37,463 bases of DNA from Burkholderiaceae bacterium (GCA_023266335.1 JAHFQJ010000019.1:1-37463), one strand, 5' to 3'; shown: positions 9,286 to 18,285, counted from the stretch's first letter. The notes: a model not told the origin generated them from the sequence alone. Program-made: numbers and translations.

Positions 9286-9409
9286 ATAGTATGTACTCCG
9301 TAGTATTGGTGTTATGCCAATACATTTATCATACATATACACAAAATTCTAAAAAATAACTATACACCCATAACTATTAAATTTGAATATTTATTCTATA
9401 AAAATACTT

Positions 9410-9475
9410 ACTATAATAATCTGATTTCAATGTGCGAACTTCGTTGTCGTCAAAATGAACTACAATTAGCATATT
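9410..9475 (+). repeat. Dispersed repeat, copy 1 (short form)
   Basis: The 33 bases at 9423-9455 match 15586-15618 with one difference (TTGTCGTC versus TTGTTGTC). They are followed directly by TGAACTACAATTAGCATAT, which matches the far end of the longer copy at 15706-15724. This copy lacks the 88-base internal block of copy 2. It lies upstream of rne. Read on the minus strand, it keeps the peptide frame EVRTLKSD found in the other copies. Confidence 0.85.
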
Positions 9476-10098
9476 ACATTATTTTATACAATTTTCATAA
9501 ATTTTATCCAAATATAAATATATTTTTTACGATGTATACAAACAGTATTTAGATAAACTGATGATTAATATTTGACATATTTAATCTTTAACTTAATTTT
9601 TAATGTCATAATTTACTTTGAATTATACATATCTCTAAATTAATTAAATAATTTATATCTTATAGCAAATCAACTACGGTTTAATTAGCTTAAGCATAAT
9701 GAAATAATTACTAAAAATATCAATTATCATTTACTTTATTCATAATATGAACTATTATTTTTACAAAATCTGTTATTTTATTTCAAGCATATAAAATAAG
9801 CCTTTATATATTTTAACCATTATTTTAGGTAAAATATATTCAGCAAAAACAAACTATTATTTATACTTTTAACATATAAAGCTTATTTAATGCGGTTAGA
9901 ATTATATGTTTTTTCAAGAATTTTTACAATATATGTACATGATTAATATAACCAAAAACTTTTGGAACTTGTCTAACGTGTCTAAAAATATATTCTGATT
10001 AATTATGTATATCTAAATAAATAAATATCGAATAAATACACGCAACTTCTGTGATTATAGCACAATATTATTGTTATATCTATTATGTGTTTTATTTA

Positions 10099-10127
10099 TT
10101 TAACATTTAAACCAAACCATATATAAT
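10099..10127 (+). promoter_or_regulatory. Probable sigma-70 promoter of the gene at 10171
   Basis: TTTAAC at 10099-10104 and a perfect TATAAT at 10122-10127 are separated by 17 bases. Transcription would start near 10134, about 37 bases before the ATG. Confidence 0.5.
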
Positions 10128-10170
10128 AAAATTATATAAATATTATTTAAATTTAATTTAAAGGGTTACA

Positions 10171-10620
10171 ATGACTGAAATACCAAATCAACCTGCGCGT
10201 AAAATTACAATTTCAACCACAACATATAAAGTAGACATAAAACCCTATAGTGAACCTACAATAACAATAAATCCGCAGCATGCACGCAGAGCATCATTAA
10301 GTTCAGCACCGCCAAATTATAAAAAATATCCTGAATATGCTGCAGAAGAAGATGGTCAAGGCTATAACTCAGATTCTTCTAACAGCTCTATTCGAGCAGT
10401 ATGCGGTGGAAGGGGAAAACCTGAAGCAATACAATCTGCTGCAGATAAAATGAATAAGCAAATTTCCGAGGCACAAAAATATATACAATCACAAGGCGGC
10501 AGGATAGTGAATTGGGGAAATTTGTCCAGTTTTGCACTTCCGTCAGGTAGAAATAAAGATGATGATAATGATAGTTCATCAACCATTGCAGAATGTGGAG
10601 ATGATGATTATAGATTGTAA
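10171..10620 (+). CDS. Unknown acidic, low-complexity protein
   Basis: A 149-residue protein I do not recognise. AAAGGG lies five bases before the ATG, and a promoter-like pair sits further upstream, so it is likely expressed. The N-terminal 60 residues are Thr/Ser/Pro/Ile-rich and look disordered. A central stretch (about 85-105, SAADKMNKQISEAQKYIQSQ) is helical, and the C-terminus is rich in Asp/Ser and ends DDDYRL. There is no signal peptide or membrane helix. A disordered N-terminus with a short helical core is common in secreted effectors, but nothing here proves secretion. It stands alone after a long non-coding region. Confidence 0.6.
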   Translation: MTEIPNQPARKITISTTTYKVDIKPYSEPTITINPQHARRASLSSAPPNYKKYPEYAAEEDGQGYNSDSSNSSIRAVCGGRGKPEAIQSAADKMNKQISEAQKYIQSQGGRIVNWGNLSSFALPSGRNKDDDNDSSSTIAECGDDDYRL

Positions 10621-10666
10621 AGTGCTGAATTTAATTAGATTAGTAAAATATACAGTGCTGTAATAT

Positions 10667-11962
10667 TTAAAAACTAAATACTAAAAGACAAACTAAAGTC
10701 GGCATTAATGCATATAAAAGTAATTTTAGCGGTTTGATAATTCCCGATTTAAAATTAGATTGTAAAATGCTTGCACCAATTGGGTTTGGAGCATTTGCAA
10801 TAATTGTTAAACCGCCTCCAGCAATAGCACCTGATACAATTGAATATTTAAAATCTGCATTTAAGCCATGTATTAAAGAAGCCAAATAAGTAATAGCTGC
10901 ATTATCTGTAAATGCAGTTAAGGCTGCTGCACCAAAAAATACATTTAAACTATCCATGCTAAGCAATAATGGCTTTAACCACCAGCTTTGATAGCTTCCC
11001 ATAATTACTAAACTGGCTAAAAATCCGCAAACCATAATACTTTGTTTAATCATCAGCGGTTTTAGGAATGATTTATTAATTTTTATTAGGGTAAAAAATA
11101 CAGCTAAAATTATTATTAAAGCTGATATATAATGTGAATATATAATAATTCCAGCTAATAATAAAATATGAATTAAACTAATATGCAGCGGTATTATTTC
11201 CTCTTTTTTTATATTTGAATGCTCTATATACTGCAAAGATAAATTTTTATAAAATACAACAGTTAAAAATAATGTATTAATTAATACAATAATGATTGAT
11301 TTTATTCCAAACATATTAAACACAAATGCTGTATTCCAATTCCAAGCATTCGTAACCATTAGAATTGGGGGTGCTGCAAATGATGTTAATGCTCCGCCTA
11401 CTGAAATATTTACAAACAATACTGCTATTGTGGCATATTTAAATTTTTGTGATAGATTTTTAGAAAAAAAGTGCTGATTTAACATTAATGCAGCTATAGT
11501 CATAGCAGCTGGTTCACTGATTAAAGAACCTAATATAGGTATAAAAGACAAGCATATAAAATATAATATAATACCTTTTGACAGTTTAAATTTTTCGCAT
11601 AAGATGCTGGCTATATTTTCTGATACAGAATTTGCAATATGTATAATGGGTTTTGTTCCTGTAACCATCATTAATGTTAATACAAAGAATGGTTCAGTAA
11701 AACGCAAATTTGTTAAATAATTTAAAGAATTATGAAATCCTTGTAAAATTATCATAGCAATAATAAACAAACATGCCCAAATTACAAATATAAGTTCTAT
11801 TTCGCTTAATATATGACAAATTGCACTTTTAATTTTATGATTTTCATATTTGTGCGACAACTTTTTAAAAAATCCGGCAAAAAATGTATGAATAACCGCA
11901 CAAAAAAAAATAACTGTACTTGCTAATTCCATGCGGGTAAATTCAGCAGTATTATTTATCAT
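10667..11962 (-). CDS. Putative Na+/H+ antiporter-type permease
   Basis: A 431-residue polytopic inner-membrane protein with roughly eleven hydrophobic segments. It resembles the 'putative Na+/H+ antiporter' family (PF07399) of the ion-transporter superfamily. Conserved-looking blocks are MVTGTKPII, LISEPAAMTIAALML, GGALTSFAAPPILMV, FGAAALTAFTDNAAITYLASL and GAIAGGGLTIIANAPNPIG. The paired helix-break motifs, with Asp and Asn in TDNA and polar AAPP, are typical of such transporters. I start it at ATG 11962, so its first codons overlap the end of the phosphatase gene by 11 bases, and translation is likely coupled. Transported ion and direction are unproven. Confidence 0.72.
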   Translation of the reverse strand: MINNTAEFTRMELASTVIFFCAVIHTFFAGFFKKLSHKYENHKIKSAICHILSEIELIFVIWACLFIIAMIILQGFHNSLNYLTNLRFTEPFFVLTLMMVTGTKPIIHIANSVSENIASILCEKFKLSKGIILYFICLSFIPILGSLISEPAAMTIAALMLNQHFFSKNLSQKFKYATIAVLFVNISVGGALTSFAAPPILMVTNAWNWNTAFVFNMFGIKSIIIVLINTLFLTVVFYKNLSLQYIEHSNIKKEEIIPLHISLIHILLLAGIIIYSHYISALIIILAVFFTLIKINKSFLKPLMIKQSIMVCGFLASLVIMGSYQSWWLKPLLLSMDSLNVFFGAAALTAFTDNAAITYLASLIHGLNADFKYSIVSGAIAGGGLTIIANAPNPIGASILQSNFKSGIIKPLKLLLYALMPTLVCLLVFSF

Positions 11963-12704
11963 ATTCAAATATATCTAATATTTCGCTAATATTGCTTATA
12001 ATATAATCTGCATTCCAGCTGTTTATATTTTCATTATCGCCTAAGTATCCGTAAGCAGCAGCAATACTTGTCATATTAGCAGCTTTGGCGGCTTTTGTAT
12101 CTCTGACATCATCGCCTACATACCAAACATTCAAATCACTATGAATACCCATCTGCTCACATGCAAATAACATAGGTTCCGGATGCGGTTTAGGGTAAGC
12201 CGTAGTATCACCGCATACAACTGCATGAGGTGATGGTATATTATATTTTTGTTTTAATTCTTCAATTAGAGGTAAAGTTAATTTAGTTGATTTATTTGTA
12301 ACAATTCCCCATGGTATTTTATGCTGCTCCAGCTGATTTAATACCTCAGCTATACCATTAAATAAAACGGTGCTTTCGCAGATATTATGCCTGTATATAT
12401 CTAAAAATTCTAATTGGTATGACTTAAATTCAGGCTTATCATTAGTAATTCCAAAACCAGCCCACAATAAACCTACAGCACCTTGTGATGCGAATTTACG
12501 TAAATATTCCGAAGACATGGCCTCTAAATTACGTTTAGCCCGCATGATATTAATGGCTGAAGTAAGGTCAAAAGCTGTATCTGCCAGTGTGCCGTCTAAA
12601 TCAAATAAAATTGCTTTAGGATAAGGCAGTGATTTGATATTTTTAGCAATTGCCTGATTTTTATAGTTATCGCTAGATTGACTTTGATTTAAATTATCTA
12701 TCAT
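11952..12704 (-). CDS. gph: HAD-family phosphatase, phosphoglycolate phosphatase-like
   Basis: A 250-residue HAD hydrolase. Motif I is FDLDGTLAD, with nucleophile and acid Asp, at about residues 34-42. Motif II is the Thr in GIVTNKS, motif III the Lys in AYPKPHPEP, and motif IV VGDDVRDTKAAKAA. The helical cap between motifs I and II and the GITND...GDTTAYPKP layout fit Gph, which dephosphorylates 2-phosphoglycolate arising from oxidative DNA damage repair. Other HAD phosphatases such as MupP/GPH-like enzymes share this pattern. The first 25 residues are polar and poorly conserved. No strong Shine-Dalgarno sequence is visible. It overlaps the following permease gene. Confidence 0.85.
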   Translation of the reverse strand: MIDNLNQSQSSDNYKNQAIAKNIKSLPYPKAILFDLDGTLADTAFDLTSAINIMRAKRNLEAMSSEYLRKFASQGAVGLLWAGFGITNDKPEFKSYQLEFLDIYRHNICESTVLFNGIAEVLNQLEQHKIPWGIVTNKSTKLTLPLIEELKQKYNIPSPHAVVCGDTTAYPKPHPEPMLFACEQMGIHSDLNVWYVGDDVRDTKAAKAANMTSIAAAYGYLGDNENINSWNADYIISNISEILDIFEYDK

Positions 12705-12757
12705 AATTATTAATTAAGATTTAATATAAGCTTTGTATTAAACGTGAATTCATGTCT

Positions 12758-12972
12758 CTATGAAGTTAAATTAGCAACATGTATATTATCACAAGTATAC
12801 AGCTTTTGCCTATCTTCATCACTATCGTCAAAATATAGGGTTACAGAATTATGATTACCTGTACTAAACTATATCCATATCCACCATTATTTAGCACTAC
12901 TTTAGCTTTTGTTCCTTCAGGTATAGAACAATCAGCTACACATGGAACTTTTATAACCGTGGTTGCTTTCAT
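12758..12972 (-). pseudogene. Frameshifted small gene, SH3-like beta-protein
   Basis: An ATG at 12972 with AGGAAAG 8 bases upstream opens a frame of 43 codons (MKATTVIKVPCVADCSIPEG...) that stops early. The next frame continues from about 12858 with a protein-like sequence (NHNSVTLYFDDSDEDRQKLY...) to TAG at 12758. Joined at the GG in CAGGTAATC by adding one base, the two give a coherent 71-residue product of alternating beta-strand character, reminiscent of a small SH3-like barrel. Either the gene is broken by a one-base deletion, there is a sequencing error in the G run, or frameshifting is programmed. No homologue is recognised. It lies between gdhA and gph on the same strand. Confidence 0.6.
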
Positions 12973-12995
12973 ATAAAACTTTCCTGTTCTGAGAT

Positions 12996-13025
12996 ATTGA
13001 CACGAATGAATTTTGACGTGTCAAT
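12996..13025. promoter_or_regulatory. Perfect 9-bp palindrome upstream of the frameshifted gene
   Basis: ATTGACACG (12996-13004) and CGTGTCAAT (13017-13025) form a perfect inverted repeat with a 12-base spacer. There is no T-tract on either side, so a terminator is unlikely. It lies 24-53 bases upstream of the small gene's ATG, and the minus-strand arm contains TTGACA, so an operator overlapping a promoter is plausible. It could also be part of the gdhA 3' region. Confidence 0.4.
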
Positions 13026-13140
13026 TTACTTTTGAATAAAAATACAAAGCCAAAAACTTAATCCTAATACTTGCTAAGTAAAATAGAGAAGTGGAAGGAA
13101 TAAGTTAAACAACCTTTATCAACAAATGCATAAATCTTAA

Positions 13141-14421
13141 TTATGGATATAAACCGCGCATTTCACGTGCCTGCAAAATTCTAGAACAAGCTACAATATA
13201 AGCTGCTGTGCGTAAACTTACATTTTTATCTTGAGCAACACCCCACACGGCTGTAAATGCTTCAGTCATAACTCGGACTAAGCGCTGATTAATTTCATCT
13301 TCTGTCCAAAAGAAACTTGAAAAATCTTGTACCCATTCAAAATAACTTACAGTTACCCCGCCAGCATTTGCTACTACATCAGGAATAACTAAAATACCAT
13401 TATCTTTTAAAATATCATCAGCATCAGGAGTAGTTGGTCCATTTGCACCTTCAACTATAATTTTAGTTTTAATTTTATTAGCATTTTTTATGGTAATTTG
13501 ATTTTCAAGAGCCGCTGGAATTAAAAAATCGCTTTCTATACTCCAAAAATCATCTTGACTAACAGCCTGCCCATGAGGATAGTTATATATACTCCCGCTT
13601 TGAGAAGAGTAAGATAATAATTCCGGAATATTAAATCCGCTTTCATTAAACAGGCAGCCTTTATGATCCTGCACGGCAATAATTTTAGCGCCTGCTTCAC
13701 TGAATAATCTAGCTGCAATCCCGCCTACATTCCCAAAACCCTGCACTACAACTCTTGCATTTTTTAATTCAATGCCTAAGCGTTTAGCTGCTTCAGCTCC
13801 TGTTACAAACACCCCGCGCCCTGTTGCTTCTTTGCGCCCTAACGAACCGCCTAATGCAACTGGTTTGCCTGTAACTACTCCTGTAGATGTACTGCCTAAA
13901 TTCATAGAATAAGTATCCATCATCCAAGCCATGATTTGCTCATTAGTGTTCACATCTGGTGCAGGAATATCTTTATTTGGTCCGATAATAATCCCAATTT
14001 CACTAGTATAACGTCTTGTAACACGCTCTAGTTCTTTAATATTTAAAGTTTTTGGATCTAAACGTATACCGCCTTTAGCACCGCCATAAGGAACACCAAC
14101 GGCTGCATTTTTAATAGACATCCAAGCAGATAAAGCCATCACTTCAGATAAAGTTACATCTTGGTGAAAACGTACTCCGCCTTTGCCTGGACCGCGTGAT
14201 GTGTTGTGCTGAATTCTATAACCTTCAAAATGTGCTATAGTGCCATTATCTAATTCAACCGGCACATCAACAATTAAAACTCTTTTTGGTCTTTTTAAAG
14301 TTTCAACCCAACGTGATAAAGAACCTAAATATGGTGTTACACGCTCAATCTGTTGTAAATAAATTCCCCATGGTCCTAAATCATTAGGATCAAGATAAGA
14401 TGGCAATTGGTGACTGCTCAT
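13141..14421 (-). CDS. gdhA: Glutamate dehydrogenase
   Basis: A 426-residue Glu/Leu/Phe/Val dehydrogenase that interconverts glutamate and 2-oxoglutarate plus ammonia with NAD(P). The substrate-site motifs are [10 protein letters not shown] (Lys80), the region [22 protein letters not shown] (Lys104 and catalytic Lys116) and [14 protein letters not shown]. The Rossmann domain has [10 protein letters not shown] at about residue 220. The C-terminal [10 protein letters not shown] and [17 protein letters not shown] blocks are also typical. GAGGG lies five bases before the ATG. Length matches the short bacterial form usually called catabolic NAD-dependent, though cofactor choice cannot be read with certainty. 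It is separated from trxB by 145 bases. Confidence 0.95.
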   Translation of the reverse strand: MSSHQLPSYLDPNDLGPWGIYLQQIERVTPYLGSLSRWVETLKRPKRVLIVDVPVELDNGTIAHFEGYRIQHNTSRGPGKGGVRFHQDVTLSEVMALSAWMSIKNAAVGVPYGGAKGGIRLDPKTLNIKELERVTRRYTSEIGIIIGPNKDIPAPDVNTNEQIMAWMMDTYSMNLGSTSTGVVTGKPVALGGSLGRKEATGRGVFVTGAEAAKRLGIELKNARVVVQGFGNVGGIAARLFSEAGAKIIAVQDHKGCLFNESGFNIPELLSYSSQSGSIYNYPHGQAVSQDDFWSIESDFLIPAALENQITIKNANKIKTKIIVEGANGPTTPDADDILKDNGILVIPDVVANAGGVTVSYFEWVQDFSSFFWTEDEINQRLVRVMTEAFTAVWGVAQDKNVSLRTAAYIVACSRILQAREMRGLYP

Positions 14422-14520
14422 ACTAACCCTCTATTATGTGTGTTTTAAATATTAATTAACGTTTTTCAACAGCAAGGATAATATATTTTACCTTAAAACT
14501 CAATCGCTCTTTGTGCATGC

Positions 14521-14543
14521 ACTTATGCAAGTTTTGCATAAGT
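14521..14543. other. Perfect 10-bp inverted repeat between trxB and gdhA
   Basis: ACTTATGCAA (14521-14530) and TTGCATAAGT (14534-14543) are perfectly complementary, with a 3-base loop. It begins 24 bases past the trxB stop on the minus strand. There is no following T-tract, so it may be an RNA 3'-end stabilising hairpin or an operator of gdhA (about 100 bases upstream of its ATG) rather than a classical terminator. Confidence 0.45.
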
Positions 14544-14566
14544 ATTCATGAGGCTATGTATAAAAA

Positions 14567-15538
<972 letters not shown>

Positions 15539-15575
15539 TCATAAAACTTTATATGAAAAATTATAACATATACTT

Positions 15576-15727
15576 ATACTAATCGGATTTCAATGTGCGA
15601 ACTTCGTTGTTGTCAAAATTACTGTTCACAAGCTCACGGCTTCGCCCTCGATGTACCAAGATTGTACATAGTGTCTTAAATTTATTCCTGCTGCATTGCC
15701 ACAAAATGAACTACAGCTAGTATATCA
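15576..15727 (+). repeat. Dispersed repeat, copy 2 (long form)
   Basis: About 150 bases in the 310-bp spacer between trxB and the tRNA gene. Its outer parts (15586-15618 and 15706-15724) match the short copy at 9423-9474. The extra internal block (15619-15706) ends in CAAAA, the same five bases that precede it, as if inserted into or deleted from the short form between direct CAAAA repeats. The ends carry a weak inverted match (ATACTA...CTAGTAT). Read on the minus strand, the element is open for more than 40 codons and ends EVRTLKSD before a stop, with no ATG. The rest of this spacer shows only the tRNA promoter. Confidence 0.85.
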
Positions 15728-15794
15728 CAATTGGTTTATGCTAATGCAGAGGTAAAAACTAGAGAAGGTTAGCCTGAAAATCAATACAGAACTA

Positions 15795-15823
15795 TTGCAA
15801 TATAGTTTAAGATTGTGTAGAAT
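15795..15823 (+). promoter_or_regulatory. Promoter of the tRNA-Arg gene
   Basis: TTGCAA (15795-15800) and TAGAAT (15818-15823) are spaced by exactly 17 bases. The expected start, near 15830, is 7 bases before the mature tRNA. Confidence 0.7.
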
Positions 15824-15836
15824 ATTACTCTAGAGT

Positions 15837-15913
15837 GCGGCTGTAGCTCAGTTGGATAGAGTACTTGGCTACGAACCAAGGGGTCGTGGGTTCGAATCCT
15901 GCCAGCCGCGCCA
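15837..15913 (+). tRNA. tRNA-Arg (anticodon ACG)
   Basis: A complete 77-base cloverleaf with encoded CCA. The acceptor stem is GCGGCTG with CAGCCGC, discriminator G, then CCA at 15911-15913. The D-arm has AGCTCAGTTGGATAGAGT, the anticodon stem CTTGG/CCAAG encloses CTACGAA (anticodon ACG, normally modified to ICG), and the T-arm carries GGTTCGAATCC. It reads CGN arginine codons. It is preceded by its own promoter and followed by the cytochrome gene. Confidence 0.97.
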
Positions 15914-15979
15914 CTCTGCCTTGTGAACTTATTCATGCTTATTTTGTCTAAACAGCATGTCTTACTTGCATAGCTTAAT

Positions 15980-16327
15980 ATGTTACGTAAATCTAATACT
16001 TCTTTTGCTGGTACATCTTTATCTGGCATTTCTGCATTTTTTATTTTATACGCCTTTAATACTTATAGTGTATGTGCTCAGAGCATACCGCCGGTAGTAA
16101 AAAATAATAACTGCGTTACATGCCATACAACTAATAAAACTTTGATGGGTCCGTCATGGCAAGATATATCAGATAAATATAAGCCGGATGTTAAAGGTAA
16201 AGATATTATAAACGCATCGATAATGAATGGAACAAGCGGGAAATGGGGTGCTGTTCCTATGCCTGCTAATCCGCAGCTTAAAAAAGAAGACGTAGAAGCA
16301 ATATCAAAATGGATACTGCAGCGATAG
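15980..16327 (+). CDS. Small class I c-type cytochrome
   Basis: A 115-residue exported cytochrome c of the c551/c8 size class. The N-terminus carries a signal peptide (hydrophobic core about residues 14-28, cleavage probably after VCAQ/S). The haem-binding motif is Cys45-Val-Thr-Cys48-His49 and the likely axial Met is Met94 in AVPMPANPQL. The C-terminal helix EDVEAISKWIL is typical. Such proteins carry electrons in the periplasm to terminal oxidases. No clear ribosome-binding site precedes the ATG. It lies directly downstream of tRNA-Arg, and its 5' end overlaps only a spurious antisense frame. Confidence 0.9.
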   Translation: MLRKSNTSFAGTSLSGISAFFILYAFNTYSVCAQSIPPVVKNNNCVTCHTTNKTLMGPSWQDISDKYKPDVKGKDIINASIMNGTSGKWGAVPMPANPQLKKEDVEAISKWILQR

Positions 16328-16346
16328 ATAATTTTGCTTTTTTAAT

Positions 16347-16847
16347 TTAAACCTTCATCTTTCCATTACTGCTTGTAGTTCTATATACTGGATTGTTATT
16401 TTTATTTTCATCTAAATTTGTGATATTGTTTTTATCAAGTTTTGTATCTACTCCCATTTCTTCATTTGCTGTTTTAACTTCTGGGTTTTTTGGCTGTTTT
16501 AATACATGCTGCTGTGTAAATGCAGAATTACTGTGCAAAATTTGTGTATTATTGCTATATCTATATGCATCTTGTCCTGACAAAGACTGTTTAAAAGGAT
16601 CTAGTGATTCATCAGAATGCAATGCCTCATTTTTATTATAGCCTTGCTGAAGATCTGTTTGTCCAAAAAGTTTTCTTTGGGAATATTCATTTATTTTATG
16701 ATTTTTAAATAAATCAGAGTGAATTTTTTTCGCTATTGTTAAACTATGATTCTTAATGCGTTCATATATTTTAGGAATATCATTTATATTTCTGAAATAA
16801 AATATAATAATGGCGATTAAAATTATTAAAAAGATTAGTATACTCAT
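16347..16847 (-). CDS. Unknown single-pass membrane protein
   Basis: A 166-residue protein starting with a strongly hydrophobic helix (about residues 2-18, ILIFLIILIAIIIFYF) followed by basic residues. It is thus a probable N-terminally anchored inner-membrane protein, or an uncleaved signal. The rest is polar, Asn/Gln/Ser/Lys-rich and looks disordered. I start it at the ATG at 16847, with AAGG nine bases upstream; a GTG two codons earlier is an alternative. I recognise no family. It is convergent with the cytochrome gene and divergent from the NlpC/P60 gene. Similar N-anchored, low-complexity proteins are often cell-envelope accessory factors, but that is only analogy. Confidence 0.55.
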   Translation of the reverse strand: MSILIFLIILIAIIIFYFRNINDIPKIYERIKNHSLTIAKKIHSDLFKNHKINEYSQRKLFGQTDLQQGYNKNEALHSDESLDPFKQSLSGQDAYRYSNNTQILHSNSAFTQQHVLKQPKNPEVKTANEEMGVDTKLDKNNITNLDENKNNNPVYRTTSSNGKMKV

Positions 16848-17023
16848 ACACACTAGCCTTAAAAAATGAACTATATGGATATATTATACGATGAATTGAA
16901 ATATATGCAAACTTACAATTCTCTAAAAAAGTTAGATGAATAAAGCTCAAGCAATTTTAGTCAAGGCAGACGCAAAATTTTATTTAAGATATACTATAGC
17001 TAAATAGGTTAGGGAGAGTATGA

Positions 17024-18238
17024 GTGAATATAAAAATATTTGCTGAAAATCCAGCATATGTGTTATTACATATTTTAATTATGTCATCCTGTATTATGAC
17101 TAATGCAGATGCTCAACAAAATGATAAAAATAATAATTTTGTAACCAGCAATAATAAAAAATTCATTAGCATTAACCAAACTGAACAAGACGAAATTGCA
17201 AAAGTTACCAGCAAACAAGATATATTTATTCCTCATCCAACTATAGCAAGTCAAAGGGCTAATATAGCAGGTTATTCAAATGTTAGTTATAAAAAAAAAG
17301 TACAAAACTATTCTTATGATAAGCCAATAGATAAAAATGAATATTCTGATGCAAATAATAATTATAATGCTCAAAATAATATTAATACATATAGTGCAGT
17401 TAATACTTTCAAAAAACCTCAAGATAAACCAAACCAAGCCCAAAAAAATTATACGAATATTAAAAATGGGCGAAATGATGCAGATTATAATACTAATCAA
17501 ACACCAAGCACGGCTGTAGCAACAGTCAATAATTATGAGCAGCAGGAGGCAGTAATTCCGTTTATCGTTGATGCAGTACAATATAAGCAGCAATCCAGCC
17601 TATATTATACAGATGGCAATAAATATGCGGGTCAAGCTCAATATAATCAGCCGTCATATTCAACATCTAATACTAATTATCCGGATAGTAATGCGGCTAA
17701 TAATTATTCTAATAGTTCTATTTCTAATGTAATCTCTACTTACAGCAGCTCTATACCAACAAATATTAATAATCAGAACGCATGGGTAGCTGTTGATAAT
17801 GCTTCAAACAATTCTAATTTTTCTAATTATGCCTTGAAAACCTACTCAACTATCAGTAATGCAGCCGGAATTTTATTAAATAATGCAAAAAGCCTATTAG
17901 GCATTCCTTACCGCTATGGGGGCAACACACCTAATAATGGCTTAGATTGTTCAGGATTTGTAAGATATGTATATTATTATACTTTAGGCGTTGCTTTGCC
18001 AAGGCGTTCGGCAGAAATTGGTCAACTAGGTATATCTGTAAATTCTCAATCTTTAAAAGCTGGAGATTTAGTATTTTTTAATACTAGAGGAAGCTTATCT
18101 CATCTTGGTATTTACATGGGTAATGGTAGCTTTATTCATGCTCCATCAACTGGATCAAGAATTAGAATTGATAGCTTAGGAAGTAAATATTGGTCAGCCA
18201 GATATGAAGGTGCTAAAAGAATTGTTTCTTTGGAATAA
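17024..18238 (+). CDS. Exported NlpC/P60 peptidoglycan endopeptidase
   Basis: A 404-residue cell-wall hydrolase, probably a D,L-endopeptidase that cuts stem peptides as MepS does. It starts at GTG 17024, five bases after AGGGAGAG; the overlapping ATG at 17020 stops after eight codons. A signal peptide ends near NADAQQ at about residues 28-32. Residues about 33-275 form a long Asn/Tyr/Ser/Gln-rich linker of low complexity. The catalytic NlpC/P60 domain (about 280-404) shows YRYGGNTPNNGLDCSGF with catalytic Cys309, SHLGIYMG with His360 and FIHAPS with His372. The unusually long linker suggests the enzyme reaches across the periplasm or is tethered. A bidirectional terminator follows. Confidence 0.9.
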   Translation: MNIKIFAENPAYVLLHILIMSSCIMTNADAQQNDKNNNFVTSNNKKFISINQTEQDEIAKVTSKQDIFIPHPTIASQRANIAGYSNVSYKKKVQNYSYDKPIDKNEYSDANNNYNAQNNINTYSAVNTFKKPQDKPNQAQKNYTNIKNGRNDADYNTNQTPSTAVATVNNYEQQEAVIPFIVDAVQYKQQSSLYYTDGNKYAGQAQYNQPSYSTSNTNYPDSNAANNYSNSSISNVISTYSSSIPTNINNQNAWVAVDNASNNSNFSNYALKTYSTISNAAGILLNNAKSLLGIPYRYGGNTPNNGLDCSGFVRYVYYYTLGVALPRRSAEIGQLGISVNSQSLKAGDLVFFNTRGSLSHLGIYMGNGSFIHAPSTGSRIRIDSLGSKYWSARYEGAKRIVSLE

Positions 18239-18285
18239 AAAATATAGTATTTTATAGTACTACTAAAAAGTCAAAAAAGAGAAAA

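Larger units (their letters stand above)
9286..10170. other. 885-bp very AT-rich non-coding region between divergent genes
   Basis: The longest gene-free stretch of the window, between the rne start (minus) and the start of the small gene at 10171 (plus). It is markedly richer in A+T than the genes around it, with stops in all frames. It holds one short copy of the dispersed repeat (9410-9475) and a good promoter for the plus-strand gene (10099-10127). Many TATAAT-like hexamers occur by composition alone, so I do not assign an rne promoter. I saw no DnaA-box cluster or tandem iterons that would support an origin. Confidence 0.7.

Noticed and set aside
9377-9472. 31-codon minus-strand frame beginning MLIVVHFDDNEVRTLKSD upstream of rne
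   Set aside because: It lies on the dispersed repeat, has no ribosome-binding site and is not a gene in the other copies. The frame similarity is reported with the repeat instead.
9286-10170. Possible replication origin in the AT-rich spacer
   Set aside because: There is no cluster of DnaA boxes (TTATNCACA), no iterons and no dnaA, dnaN or parAB genes nearby. Low G+C alone is not evidence.
15837-15913. tRNA-Arg as an integration site
   Set aside because: The tRNA 3' end is not repeated elsewhere in the window as far as I can see, and no integrase is present.
15781-16029. 82-residue minus-strand frame containing AAGRIRTHDPLVRSQVLYPTELQPH
   Set aside because: This peptide is the antisense of the tRNA-Arg gene and a well-known spurious annotation. 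It also overlaps the 5' end of the cytochrome gene.
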